Made by a program: the position numbers and the translations under genes. Below are positions 1 to 12,465 of a stretch of DNA of 64,000 nucleotides, one piece after another. The stretch is from Ephydatia muelleri. Lineage: Eukaryota > Porifera > Demospongiae > Spongillida > Spongillidae. How positions within the stretch are numbered: the stretch's first letter is position 1; every line of letters starts with the position of its first letter. The stretch is from contig JABACO010000001.1 of assembly GCA_013339895.1 (NCBI GenBank), positions 21,938,423-22,002,422 on the forward strand, written 5' to 3'. The notes under the pieces were generated by a model. It was given only the letters and a program-made list of their open reading frames with translations. It was not told the origin of the DNA and did no database searches.

Positions 1-1
1 C

Positions 2-3000
2 GGCACTCAGGAGTCTGCACGTGCCGCGCTGGCCAGCACCAACCCGGACGACTCCCTGTACACGTTCCTGTCGGCCATTGCCGGAGCTCCTGCACCATCC
101 TTGACCGGGGCGGCTAGCCCCTTCTCCTCCGCCCCCCCTGTGCCACCTCTCGTCTCCCAACCCGAACACCCCCTTGCCTCGCCTACCTCGGGGTCAGAGT
201 CACCTCGCCTTCCTGTGTTTGCCCAGTTTCAGCCGGGGACCGGCGAACCTGCCGGTGTCGTCGCCACGGCGGCAGGGGGCTCGATTCCCGTGTCCGTGAT
301 ACGTGACTCGAGAGGGGCGGCGGTGTCTCAACTCCCGTCGCTACCGGGGTCTGGGGAGGAGGGGACCTCAGGTTTGGCGGCGGTGTCTAATGGGGGGGAG
401 GCTCCCTCGCGACACGAGGATCAAGTGGTGCCCCACGGGACTGCTTCCTCCCTGCCCTCCCTCATGTTCGTGCCCGATCTGGCCCGCGTCATGTCTAACC
501 TGATCGAGGGTGGGGCCACGTCCTTGCCATCGCATCCTCCTCCTAGCGGAACGTCGCTTGTCATCTCCCAGTCTCCCAGCCCGTCCGAGACATTGGCGTC
601 CCTGCTGAGGAACTCCTTGCAGGTGCACCAGAGGACGGAGGCAGCCGGACCTCCTCCCTCCACAGTGAGCTCCGAGGTCGCACAACAGCACCAGGGGGCA
701 CCAGCTAGTCACGGTAATAGCCACGCAGAGACGCAGACCGCTCCTGCTCAGGGGACTTCCCAGGTGGTGTCGTTGGCCATGTCCACCTTGGCTGGTCAGC
801 CTGGTCCGAGCGGCAGCTCGTCCGCGGCCCAATCGGGTGCAACTTCCAGGTCTGGGGCAGAGGCGGCATCCCTTGTCCTGGAGCCCATCGATCCAGCCTT
901 CCTGGAGGCGCTTCCTGACGCCATCAGGCAGGAGGTCATTGCGCAGCACTCGAGGGAGCAGCAGTTGCGCCTGAGGAGGGCGCAGAGGGAAGGTTTTGCG
1001 AGCTCAATCAGTGCAGAGTTCCTCTCTGCTCTTCCGCAGAGCATACAAGAAGAGGTGAGGTGGGCGTGGCATGCCCGGTCTGTGTTCCGTTCACTGTGGC
1101 ATGTTTGTTTGTTGTATGTCCCATTTACTGCTCATAGTCTACAGTAGACAGACACCAGAAAATTAAAGTGGCATTTTGGTTTTAATGCAACAATTTGCGC
1201 TTCTTTGATTTTTTTTTGTTCTAGCAAGTGTGATTGCATGTTGAAGCCATAATGATTTTCTACTTGTGGCTACAGTACATGTATGTCAAATGATTTCCCT
1301 GTACATTTGGTGAAATGGCAGTGTATAAAATTAATCTCTAGAGTTGTGCTGTTTTTGCAATTTTATTTGTCAGTTGCACATTCATAACACAAAGATGGAC
1401 ATGCATTGCATGTTTGTTGGTCACTCACTATACACCTATTGTATTCCCATGCACATTGTATTCCCTTTGCTTGTAGAAAACATTTCATTTTTTGTATAAA
1501 TTCACTTCGTTTCCTTCACTCTCCTCTCCCTTTCCCTCTCCCTTTCCCTCCCCCTCTCCCCTTGCTTCTGTCCCTCCCTTCTCCACTCCTTCCCCTTCGC
1601 TTCCCTTTTCCCCTCTCTCCTCTTTCCCCACCTCCTCCCCTCTTTTTTTCTCTCTTCTCCTTCCCTCCCCTTCCCCCTCCCTCTCTCCTCCCTCCCACCC
1701 CTCTCCTCAGGTATTGCAGCAGGAGAGGCTGGAGAGGACACGACAGCCGGCTCCTTCAGCCGAGGCCATGGGGGCGGGTCAACCCATAGACAACGTGAGG
1801 TTCCTTCAAAACCTCCCCCCAGACCTCAGGCGCTCCGTCCTGGCCGACATGGACGACACGGAACTCTCCCACCTCCCCACGGAGATAGCAGCGGAGGCCA
1901 GGTCCCTGAGGCAGGAGCAGGACACCCGCCACAGGCAGATCCTGGAAGAGAGGCATGCCATGCTCGAGAGGATGATCGACTCAGCCCGACTTGGGGCTGG
2001 CGTTGTCGTTGGAGGAGGAGGAGGAGGGGAAGGTGGGGGTGCGAGCATGTTGCACTCGGTGCCCATGCTCCACGGCCTTTCGCACGGCATGGACCCATCC
2101 AGCTACATCGCCGTGATGAACCTCGGGGGTGCCGGGGGGCATCACCATCACCCGCACATCTTGGACGGGCGCCGTCTCCTGAACAGGGGGGTGTTCAGCC
2201 CCCCCAAGAGCGAACTGTCAAGCAAGCAGATGTTGGACCAGGAGGCGCTCACCTGTCTACTGGTGCTCCTCTTCCTCGACCAGGGCAAGCTGCACGTGAA
2301 CAGGCTGCACAGGATCATGAAGAACCTCTCCCAGCACCAGCCCACCAGATCCTGGATCCTGGCCAGCCTCCTGGCCATCTTGCAGGCCACCAGGGGCTCC
2401 TTCCATCCCAGCCACACCTGCCCCATGCCTCAGCTGGTGCCTCTTCCCCCTGGTACCCCGGGGAGGGTCGGGGGTGGGAGTAGCGTGCACCTTTTGAGCA
2501 GCACGCCCGCGCAGACACCCTCGCACCCGCAGTGTCCGCACTGGCTCAACATGTCGATCAACGCAGCGCTCGGCTCCAACGCCAGGGTGTTCCAGTTTGA
2601 GACAGTGGGGAAGGGAGGGGGCGGCACAAAGATCCTCATCCACCCGCACGCCGGGATTGCCGTGTGCAACAGCGTGTTGGACCTCTTCATATTCCTGGCG
2701 AGGCAGTTCCCGTCGAGCTTCATAGCGTCTGACTTGCTCCCCCCTTCCCAGGAGAAGGGCAGAGGGGAAGGAGGCGAGTCCTCGCACGAGGAGCCCGGTC
2801 ACCACATCGTGAGCAACGTGTGGCAGATCCTGATGAGGCTGGACGGCGTGGCGGCGCGCAAGGGGAAGGGCTCCCTCAAGACCTTCCAGTACTCTGAGCA
2901 GGCTGCCCGCGGGACGGAAAGGGAGGCCTTCTCGTCCTCCATCTTGGGGCAGCTGATGGCGATGCTCCAGCACGACATTGTGGGCGGGAGCATCCCTCTC

Positions 3001-6000
3001 ACGGACAAGGTGCTGAGGCTGCTGGCCCTCATCTGCTCTGCCATCCCCAAGACCGGGCTGAGCAGGAACCAGCAACCGTCGGAAGCGGCCGGTATCGACT
3101 CGAAGGGCTCCAAAGCACTCACTACCTCCACCACCACCACCACCACTACTACTTCCAGTTCAGCAGCCGCAGCCCCTCCCTCGCACACGTTCTTATCTCC
3201 TCCTAGAGTGGGGTCCGCCCCTTGCTCCTCCTCCTTGGGATCTGACTTGGCTGATGCCGGAGACACCTCGGTTGTCGACCCTTCCCTGCTGAGGCTCGTG
3301 GTGTCCGTGATGACGTCGGGTCGCTGCGGGGAGGAAGGTCTGGAGGACGCCACCCAGCTCCTCACCCACCTCTCCAAGTGCAGCGAGGCCACGAGGAAGG
3401 TGATCCTGGACATGCTGTTGGACGGCATCTGGACCATCAGCCAGCACCTCTGCTCCCAGGTCCTGGCCCTGCAGGACGAGCTGCTCTCGAACATGGAGGT
3501 GCTCAAGGCCAGGAGGAAGTCGAGCGTTCTCGTGGGGGTGGACGGCGACCACGGCAGGCAGCGTAGCGGGCTTGGGTCTGGTCCCTCCCTGCAGGTGGCC
3601 GGACCGGTGCCTGGTGTGGTGCTGCCATCTGTGGCCTCTGCCGGGCAGGCTGTGGATCACTCCAACGACCTGCACCTGCCCAGCATGGTGGCCTTGACTT
3701 GCAAAGGGTCTCAGCAGTCGTCCTTCATTAGGATGCTCAAGGTGGTGCTGCAGCTCTGTGATTCCATCCAGTCGTCCTCGTCGTCGTTGCCTCCTGCAAG
3801 CGCTGCCCACGAGCAGAGCCAAGGTAAATGGCATGATAGGATGTGTTTGAGCTTATTTATACTGTATTTATGTGTGTGTTCATGTGTTGTGTGTGTTCAT
3901 GTGCTGAGTGTGTTCATGTGTTAGTGTGTTCATGTGTTGTGTGCATTCATGTGTTGTATGTGTTCATATATTGTGTGTTTATGTGCTGAGTGTGTTCATG
4001 TGTTGAGTGTGTTCATGTGATATGTGTGTTCATATGATATGTGTGTTCATGTGATGTGTGAGCTCATAGTTGTGTGTGGCATACTGTATTGCTCATCTTT
4101 TACACATTGTGCTAGATGGAATCATTATTATGCACGCAAGGAAATTAATTCGAAGAAATCTGTACTTGTCCGTTGTGTTTGCGGCCTAGCATTAAATGTG
4201 TTTAAGCAATCATAAAACCATAATGATACATGCATGTACAAACCTCAGTGTACTAGCACTTTTCTTCCATCGATTTTCAGTGCGTTAGAAGCAATGTGTA
4301 GAGGCCATTTCAGACTTCTAGAATATCAACAACAAAAAATTGAAATCTTGAAAAAGCATGCATGAGGTCCCTTTTTGCGGAAACAATCCCAAAATGTTGA
4401 TCATTTTTTGCTAGCTACGTGCATGTACAAAACCTCAGTGTAATTACACATTTCTCCAATCAATCTTCTATGACGGGCAGGGATAATCAATCTTCTATGA
4501 CGGGCAGGGATAATTAATCTTCTATGATGGGCAGGGATAATTAATCTTCTATGACAGGCAGGGTTAATCAATCTTCTATGACAGGCGGGGATAATTAATT
4601 CACTTCTTGTAATGCTTGTGTCTGCACTTTCATTGAAACAGTTTTACACCACCATTCAAATTATTGTGCATTGTGCAAACATAAATCACACTTTTTTTTC
4701 TTGGTATCAAAATGACTAGTTTATATGATTGAGCAAAAAGCAGCCCTCCCTGACAGATGCAAATGATGAAGTGCTAATACATGCAAATGGAACTTATAAT
4801 TGCATCAGAACCACCCAGATGCGATTCTATATCTGTGGGTTGAATTCTCCAGTTGTTTTTAACCTGTACAGTAGTGTACTTGCAATATCTGTGTCATTGT
4901 GAATCATTATGTGTCACTTGTGGTTTGAAGTCAATTGAACCATGTAGCTTCGAACCAAATGTTTGATTTGTCTCTTTGCTTAAATATGACGAACGAGGCG
5001 AGGATTGAAGGTACGATGACCCAGCAAATATCCTTAGGCTAGGGGTGTACCATATTGTGACTAATAAACACAGCGGAATAACTAAAATAATGATGCAAAG
5101 CAGCTGAAGATAGCAGCAAAATTAATCATAATAATAACAAAATCTCCTATTTAAGAGGCATATCAATATCAGTTCTCCTTTACAAGGAATTATTATTTTT
5201 TCACAGGTGGGAGTGGTGACACCACCAGCTCAACGGGTGACACTGAGCAGTCAGGGGACAGAGGGGGGAGGAGGAGCAGCCGAGACCAGCAGCCTGGCCC
5301 GTCAAGCCGCGCCTCTTCGGCCCCCGTGGAAGACAAGTCCAAAGGTCCAGGAGTCTCGGTTGTGAAGCCACCGCTGAGCGAGAAGCTGGAGTTGGACGAC
5401 CTGTGGAGTGCGCTGAGCAGCTGCCTCGACGCCCTAGCCGAGACCCAGGACTCCCATGCGGTGCTTGTCCTCCAGCCGACGGTGGAGGCCTTCTTTCTCG
5501 TCCACGGGGATAGGAGCTCCGAGCAGAAACAGGCTAAGAAGAAGCACTCGAGGTTGAGGCCGGGGCGCCTCTCGTCCTTCCACACCATCAGCGACACGGA
5601 GAGCAACCCCACCTCCCCTGCCCCCCACATAGACCTCAGCCCCGCCCCTAACACACCCCTCACTACGGAGGGAGAGCCGTCCGATCCGTATGCTCATTTA
5701 TCTCCAGATGCAGCCAAGTTTCTTCAGTTTGCAGGTGCAGTGAATGTGTGACTGAGAAAAAAAGCACACTTTCTAATGTAGCCAGCATTTGCCAATGCAG
5801 TAACAGAGTGTTCGATTAAATTTAAAGCTTTGGTGATATTTTTTAAGCGTTTATACATACGTGGTGATAGCATTGAAGACAGAGATCCATGACATAGTCT
5901 ACCCTGGTTAATACCACATCCCTTTATGTCACTCCCTTCGCCTTTATAATTCTTCTTTTAATCACTAGATATCTCGTTAGTTAAGCATGCATGTATTATG

Positions 6001-7010
6001 TGCATGAGCTACTATCACAGCCATTTACCTCACAACTCTATTCAGTGCTTTTTTACAAGAGGTCAATGAGCATTCTTAAAAACGAGAATGTTGTGGGATG
6101 AATACATTTAACAGTCTGTCACACCCTACGTGTATTCCCACCTCTGTAAACTCTCCAAATCCCAACAGTGTGATATAAACCAGGGTAGAGATAAATGTAC
6201 ATGTAGGTTTATCCTTTGTGCTCAGCAGTACAGTAATACCTCTAATGGCTATGCCTCTAGTGTTGAGCCTGTAATTTAGGTATGAAGCGTGACTCGCACT
6301 TTAACACTGCTTACACTGCACAATCTTTCAGATCGGCATCGCACGGTGTTGAATCAGATCCTGCGGCAGAGTGCCGTCCCTCTACCCGACGGTCCATTTG
6401 CTGTGCTGGTGAACCACACCAGGCTGCTGGATTTTGACATCAAGCGGAAGTATTTCCGTCAAGAGCTGGAGCAGTTTGACGACGGCATCAGGAGAGATGA
6501 CCTCGTGCTTCACTTGAGAAGGGACCACGTTTTCGAAGATTCCTTCAGAGAGCTGTACCGGAGAACCTCAGAAGAACTGAAGGCAAACTTCTACATTCAG
6601 TTCCAAGGCGAGGAAGGTCAAGATGCGGGGGGTCTTCTGAGGGAGTGGTACCTGATCATTGCCAGGGAGATGTTCAACCCAAACTATGCGCTGTTCAAAA
6701 CAACGGCTGGGGATCGTGCCACCTACATGCCCAACCCAAGCTCCCACGTCAACCCCATTCACTTGGACTACTTCAAGTTTGTGGGGAGGATCATCGCCAA
6801 GGCAATTTACGATAATAAGCTCCTGGACTGTTATTTCACGAGGTCGTTCTACAAGCACATCTTGGGTAAGCCGGTGCATTACACAGACATGGAGGCGGAA
6901 GACTACACCTTCTACCAGGGAATGGTGTACCTGTTGGAGCATGACCTGAATGAGTTTGGAGCTGACCTGACCTTCAGCATCGAGGTGAGTGGACTTATTT
7001 TGGTGTGTAG

Positions 7011-7058
<48 letters not shown>

Positions 7059-9042
7059 ACACGATTTTCGAAATTTGGCACTTAATGGACATCTCAGTAT
7101 CTCTATTAAATGATTTTTTACCGTTGTGTGGCAATTAAAGCATTCTACTGCTACATAAAAGTTTCATTTACCCCTTTAAACCTCACATCCCATGGGTCCG
7201 AGGCATCCGAGGCATAGCCTCCCAGCGGCATTGTAGATGCAGCCTAGGTGACGCGATGCCCTATGCTAGCCTCCTCCACCTTCCCTATGCTAGCCTCCGT
7301 CACCTTCCCTATGCTAGCCTCCCCCACCTTCCCTATGCTAGCCTCCTCCACCTTCCCTATGCTAGCCTCTTCCACCTTCCCTATGCTAGCCTCCTCCACC
7401 TTCCCTATGCTAGCCTCCCCAACCTTCCCTATGCTAGCCTCCCCCACCTTCCCTATGCTAGCCTCCTCCACCTTCCCTATGCTAGCCTCCTCCACCTTTC
7501 CTATGCTAGCCTCCTCCACCTTCCCTATGCTAGCCTCCTCCACCTTCCCTATGCTAGCCTCCCCCATCTTCCCTATGCTAGCCTCCCCTCTTACCTTCCC
7601 TATGCTAGCCTCCCCCCTTACCTTCTCTATGCTAGCCTCCACCTTCCCTATGCTAGCCTCCACCTTCCCTATGCTAGCCTTCACCTTCCCTATGCTAGCC
7701 TCCACCTTCCCTATGCTAGCCTCCACCTTCCCTATGCTAGCCTCCCCCACCTTCCCTATGCTAAACTTTTGTACATGTAATAAAGTAATCCAATCAGTTG
7801 GTAACAAGAACACAGTTGAATCTAATCAAAGTCATGTGAAAACAGCAAGAAAGTATGATGCTGCAAGCCAGCCTTAAATGGTAACTAGACTTGCTTAGAT
7901 TTATGTTATGAAAATTTGAGGTTAGAGCAGGATTATAATCTAAAACACGCACCGTTGGATGTGTCTTAGGTTCTAGGAAACAATTGTAAGTGGTTTGTAT
8001 ATTAAATTTAATATTACTACATCTGAGGCTTTGACTTAACCATTCTATACGTAGCCAAGTCATCTGTTGCACATGTCATACACGTGTTGACCTCATGGAT
8101 ATGTTGCTTAATAAAAACTGCACAATTATACACACGCCTGTTTGAAATGTATTGCCACTTTTCAGATTGAGGAATTTGGGAAGACAGAGTCAAAAGATCT
8201 AAAACCTAGTGGACACAGCATTCCTGTGACGGAGGCCAACAAGAGGGAGTACGTCCAGCTGGCCTGCCAGATGAAGATGACGGGATCCATCAGGGCCCAG
8301 ATCAAGAGCTTTCTGGAAGGGTTCTACGAGGTGATCCCCAAGGAGCTGATATCCATCTTCAACGAGCAGGAGCTGGAGCTGCTGATCTCGGGCTTGCCCA
8401 CTATCGACATTGACGACCTCAAGGCCAATACCGAGTACCACAAGTACACTGAAAGCTCTCTGCAGGTATGGGATTTAATTAACTATGACCTAACTAGGTT
8501 CATGATTATCGAAAAGGAGTACATTTGTGGATAGCAACTACATGTACTGTAGCTTTGTGTGTGTGTGTGGTTTTTTTTTGTCACTACAAAAGTTGGTGCA
8601 TTTCGAACAATGAGCTGTATCCTGTTTTCATTAAACTGGCTTGCTCCATGTCAAAATAAAATGAATTATATGTTGCTATCTCACAGATTCAGTGGTTCTG
8701 GCGAGCTCTGCGCACCTTTGATCAGGCTGACCGTGCCCGCTTCTTGCAATTTGTAACTGGGACTTCCAAGGTTCCCCTCCAAGGGTTTGCAGCCCTGGAA
8801 GGCATGAATGGAACGCAGAAGTTCCAAATTCACAGAGACGACCGATCCAAGGAAAGACTACCCACCGCACATACTTGGTAGGACTGTTGTTGTGGTCCTG
8901 TTGCATTCGTTATAAAATGTTGTATGCTTTTCACTTCAGTTTCAACCAATTGGACTTGCCACCGTATGAGACTTACGACAAGCTTCGGTCTCGGCTGCTG
9001 ACTGCTGTGCGTGAATGTCCTGAGGGCTTTGGCTTTGCGTGA
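2..9042 (+). CDS. HUWE1: HUWE1-type HECT E3 ubiquitin ligase, C-terminal part (seven exons, 5' end outside window)
   Basis: Giant E3 ligase that transfers ubiquitin through a HECT cysteine. Exons read as 2-1054, 1711-3823, 5207-5734, 6332-6984, 8166-8465, 8687-8877 and 8940-9042. All junctions are GT-AG and the phases agree, giving 1646 residues to the TGA. In order: a Ser/Pro/Gly-rich linker; the ubiquitin-binding-motif region ([17 protein letters not shown], then [13 protein letters not shown], then an [10 protein letters not shown] segment); a leucine-rich helical region; a low-complexity linker; and the HECT domain from about [14 protein letters not shown] to the end ([38 protein letters not shown]). 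The active-site Cys is in AHTCFNQLDLP. The 2.1-kb exon at 1711 is unusually long. Human HUWE1 is about 4370 residues, so roughly the last third is here. The HECT part matches the human protein closely as I recall it; the order is the HUWE1 order and no other HECT family has it. Confidence 0.96.
1503..1710 (+). repeat. Extended polypyrimidine tract before a HUWE1 acceptor
   Basis: About 200 bases are almost purely C and T and end in the CTCCTCAG acceptor of the 2.1-kb HUWE1 exon. It gives long open frames of Ser/Pro/Phe/Leu that are not protein. Confidence 0.8.
3850..4070 (+). repeat. Degenerate TGTGTTCATG tandem repeat in a HUWE1 intron
   Basis: Just after the donor at 3824, units of roughly TGTGTTCATGTGTTG repeat with variation for about 200 bases. 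Non-coding simple repeat. Confidence 0.75.
4462..4596 (+). repeat. 27-bp minisatellite, five copies, in a HUWE1 intron
   Basis: Five head-to-tail units begin AATCTTCTATGACGGGCAGG and have a period of 27 bases. They differ by a few substitutions (for example GACGGG, GATGGG, GACAGG). Confidence 0.9.
7012..7055 (+). repeat. CA dinucleotide repeat in a HUWE1 intron
   Basis: A (CA)n run lies 27 bases after the donor at 6985. Confidence 0.9.
7250..7765 (+). repeat. 24-bp minisatellite (about 21 units) in a HUWE1 intron
   Basis: The unit is close to CCTTCCCTATGCTAGCCTCC plus TCCA. Its length is a multiple of three for most units, so all frames stay open (a fake FPMLASST repeat protein on plus and SIGKVEEA on minus). 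It lies wholly between the donor at 6985 and the acceptor before 8166. The later units are shorter (18 bases). Confidence 0.92.
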
Positions 9043-9504
9043 TGTGTGGTGTGCGTGTGTGTATCGAGGAACTTAATGTGACGCCGCTTGCTGCTATCAC
9101 GTGATGAACGTTATTATTATTATTATTGTTATTGGCCTCCAAGAGTATTTCTGTCATGTGGTGTACTGTGTATACTCTGTGTATACTCTGTGTAGTTCAT
9201 GAAAGTCTTGATAAATGTGACAGATTGCTTGACGCTTCGGGCACTGAAGGTATGTTATATCCAAATAGAGGAAGAGCAGAGAGAAGAACCTTTAGGCGAT
9301 TTCTCGCTGCATGTGCACGTGGTTAACTCCGCTATCTCAGAACGGTATGATGAGTCAGAGATAATACATACGCGTATACCGGTAGATTATCTCTGGATGA
9401 GTTGTAAATCAAGTCAGAATATAAGGTACTGGACTGGTGCCTGACACAGGAATTCGGACGCCCGATCACGGGTCATTACGAATACCGCGTTCATTCACGC
9501 ACGC

Positions 9505-9712
9505 TAGTCTCGTACCTAGACCCATGTTTTCACATCAGCGGATGTATTACATCACCGCTACGTGAAAAGTTAAGTGGCTTTGCGTGATGTGCGGTGTGCG
9601 TGTATCGAGGAACTTAATGTGACGCATCACGTGATGAACGTACGTTATAATTAACGTAGCGGTGATGTAATCCACCTGCAGCTGTGGGAATCAGGGTCTG
9701 GGTACGAGACTA
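9505..9712. mobile_element. Small non-autonomous element with 9-bp TSD carrying a HUWE1 3'-end fragment
   Basis: Termini TAGTCTCGTACC and GGGTACGAGACTA form inverted repeats of about 60 bases. The flanking direct repeat CACGCACGC occurs at 9496-9504 and 9713-9721. The interior 9576-9641 matches 9031-9111, which holds the last three HUWE1 codons, its stop and the start of its 3' UTR. The match has one substitution and two short gaps. The ends are those of the element at 18736-22088, so that element or a relative presumably moved it. Confidence 0.85.
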
Positions 9713-9739
9713 CACGCACGCTTGCATGTAGATAACTCT

Positions 9740-9849
9740 TAGTCTCGTACCCAGACCCTGATTCCCGCAGCTGCGGATGGATTACATCACCGCTACGCGG
9801 AGCGGAATCCATCCGCAGCTGCGGGAATCAGGGTCTGGGTACGAGACTA
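9740..9849. mobile_element. Foldback MITE of the same family, 9-bp TSD
   Basis: About 110 bases made of little more than two inverted termini of the TAGTCTCGTACCCAGACC family placed back to back. It is flanked by GATAACTCT at 9731-9739 and 9850-9858. Confidence 0.88.
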
Positions 9850-10070
9850 GATAACTCTATCGTAGTCATGAATTCCCATGCAATACGGTAGACATTTACG
9901 ACGGGTAACAGAATACATGTGTGACCGGTGCTGTATGGTTGGCTGTGCGCCGGCCGTGTCCTACATGCAAAACACCGTGACTGAAGTAGAGCGATGTAAG
10001 GAACAGTGCGTCGCTAGTTTTTTTTTGTACGGTTTATACTTCTGCGATAATTCTTTCGTGTCGAACAAAA

Positions 10071-10518
10071 ATGGCGGCGTGGATCGAGTCTTATACACAA
10101 CTAGGTATGGATCGCATCTAACTGACCGCCCCGTTTGGAGTGGACGCTATACTCTTTGGACACGACAAGCAAAGATCGAACAAAAGGTGAGTCTTGTCTG
10201 TTTTGGATCTAATATTTAATTTCACTAGCTGAACACTCTCTTACTCAATGTAAGGCCTTCATGTGAACTTCATCAGAAAAGTACAGTATGCTATTCAGCG
10301 TGCCAGAAGTTGCCTCCAAGTTAAAGTTTATTGCCTCAGCAGTCCTAAAGCCTCTTCAGTGTGCCATTTTACAGAAAAAGATGGAAATCGGATGTTCTGT
10401 TCATCCACCGGCTGCAGAAAGGTGAGGCCATGCATGCATAACGCAAGTTGTGCATCAGTCATGCATGCCTCTATTTTGTTTAAACAGGCTCTGTTCCTGT
10501 TCAGAGTACACTATTTGA
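10071..10518 (+). CDS. Putative 69-residue protein, three exons (unit A)
   Basis: A strong start context (AACAAAAATGGCGGCG) opens exon 10071-10104. GT-AG splicing joins it to 10277-10421 and 10488-10518, and phases 1 and 2 agree. The protein begins MAAWIESYTQL, has a hydrophobic, basic middle (VASKLKFIASAVLKPLQ) and ends in SEYTI. The unit B copy keeps every splice site and an open frame with only substitutions in the exons, while the introns differ by indels; that pattern favours coding. I recognise no family, and it could be chance or a non-coding RNA. Confidence 0.35.
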
Positions 10519-11632
10519 TGTTTGAACAACCTCAGCCATTACATCACGAGTCGTATGATAATCAATGCATGGGTACGCTCGGTCTCGTACAAAATGGTAC
10601 TTGATCGTGCGATGCTGATCGTGGATTAATCCATGTGCATCCCAATTATCACGCGGGGATCGTAAACTCATCCGGTACACTCACGATTTCGTGAGCGCTA
10701 GCAAAAGGCGCACAAAATTCGGAAGCGGGTGTTTATCACGTGCTGTCACAGCGCCCACAATCAAAACCCTTGTCATACAACAGTGAGGCGATGTAATTAC
10801 TACAACTTCATGTGCATTGACTATAAAGTTGCAATGAAGGCTAATGAAGAAACTCAAAAAAGTGTTCTTTCACCCGTACTGGAACGGAGAAAGCTTTTCA
10901 CTCTTCGAAAACCAGAAAACGTGATGATCTCTCTGCTTCGCAACTTGTCCTGGTATATTGCAACCAATCGAAAAATAAACGTTGCAGGTATGGGAAGCGG
11001 GTGTCTTGGTCACAACGTATACAAGGGATTGTAGCAACGTGCTGGGCACTTCGCTTATACTCATTTGTGTATCTGGCAAAATCGCAGTTTTACTTACCCT
11101 AGCTGTCACCAATAGATAATACTGAAGACCGATGAGAAAGACGCAGTCACAACTTCGATTCGCAATTGTTAAAACTGAAGTGAAAAACTCTTTACCAAGT
11201 TAATAAACTGAAACAGTAACATTGAAACGGACCAACGCATGGCGCACGATAATGGCGCAGTTGCTTCGCGTGGATACACGTCTTTCATACGCTGTTACAC
11301 GATGACGGATGAATACATACTTAGAGGAACGGAAGGGGAAGGGGGGGGGGGGGGGGGGGGGGGCTGGGAAGCCATGAGAGCTAACTAGTAACAAGATAAA
11401 TAATGAGGTTAAATTCATGGGCAGCCAAGTGCCTACACCCCCGCATATATCTAAATTCCATGCCCATTAATCCAATGCGTCACATGACGGCTCTCGGTCT
11501 GGGTCGAGGCTTTCGTTATATGAATAAATTGGCCCAATCAACTCAGCCTTATGGGAATTGAAGTGTCTATGTAGCAGGGCGTGGCTCTAAATACCAACTG
11601 CAGAGATTAGTGGCGACTCTTTCTCTCGAGAC

Positions 11633-12174
11633 ATGGCTGGTCTTATTTCTATTGCAATTGCAGTCTGCGTCCTGAACTCAGTGGAACCAAGTCCAGTGAT
11701 GCGCTCTTTACAAGCAGCGCGGTAAGTACGAGATCTCGATTCAGTACACGTACGTGCATGGTATGTGCTGTATGGTCATGTTGTCATACATTCTAAATAC
11801 TACAAAAAAGTACTGTAGCAATTAGCAAATCAAATTAATTTCAGACGGAAAACGAATAATCAGACGTACTTTTGCTATCCGCAACTTTGCCAGATCTATT
11901 AGGCATCGAATTATGGTGGCAAAAACGAGATTGCTTTGGTTTTGTGAACGGAAAGCCGCACGAAAACACGTGATGGCTGCTCTAATTAGAGTAGCTAGAA
12001 GCGAGAAGCTCAACTTGCAGCGAAGCCAGCTAGACAATGTTTTGCTGCGTGCAACAATGCAAGTACCTTCTTAACGCATGCAGTTTGAACAATACAGGGG
12101 CGGACGCAGGATTTAGAGTTAGGGGGGGGGGGGGGGGGCGCAAGTGGCGTATCCAGGATACAAAAAGTGGGGCA

Positions 12175-12228
<54 letters not shown>

Positions 12229-12432
12229 CGCTTCAGGTCCGATATACGAAAAGTGGGGGGGGGGGGGGCCATTCCGCTTCAGATACCTTTGGGCACGCAG
12301 AAAATATGTACATGTACCTACCTACGTGCTACCTAGGTATACTTCACACACGCGCGCGAATGAGCGTAAAATACATGCCGGCAAAGGTTAACATATGTTA
12401 GGGGGGGGGGGGGGGGGGCGTGCGCCCTCCAC

Positions 12433-12465
<33 letters not shown>

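Noticed and set aside
1406-1710. Extension of the long HUWE1 exon upstream to 1492 and a Ser/Pro/Phe-rich protein
   Set aside because: The pyrimidine tract ends in a good acceptor at 1710, and the protein matches HUWE1 only from 1711.
2257-3834. Long minus-strand frames under the HUWE1 exon
   Set aside because: GC-rich coding sequence on the plus strand explains them; no family match.
7248-7877. Open frames of a repeat protein (FPMLASST) on both strands
   Set aside because: Produced by the 24-bp minisatellite inside a HUWE1 intron; all frames are open because the unit length is divisible by three.
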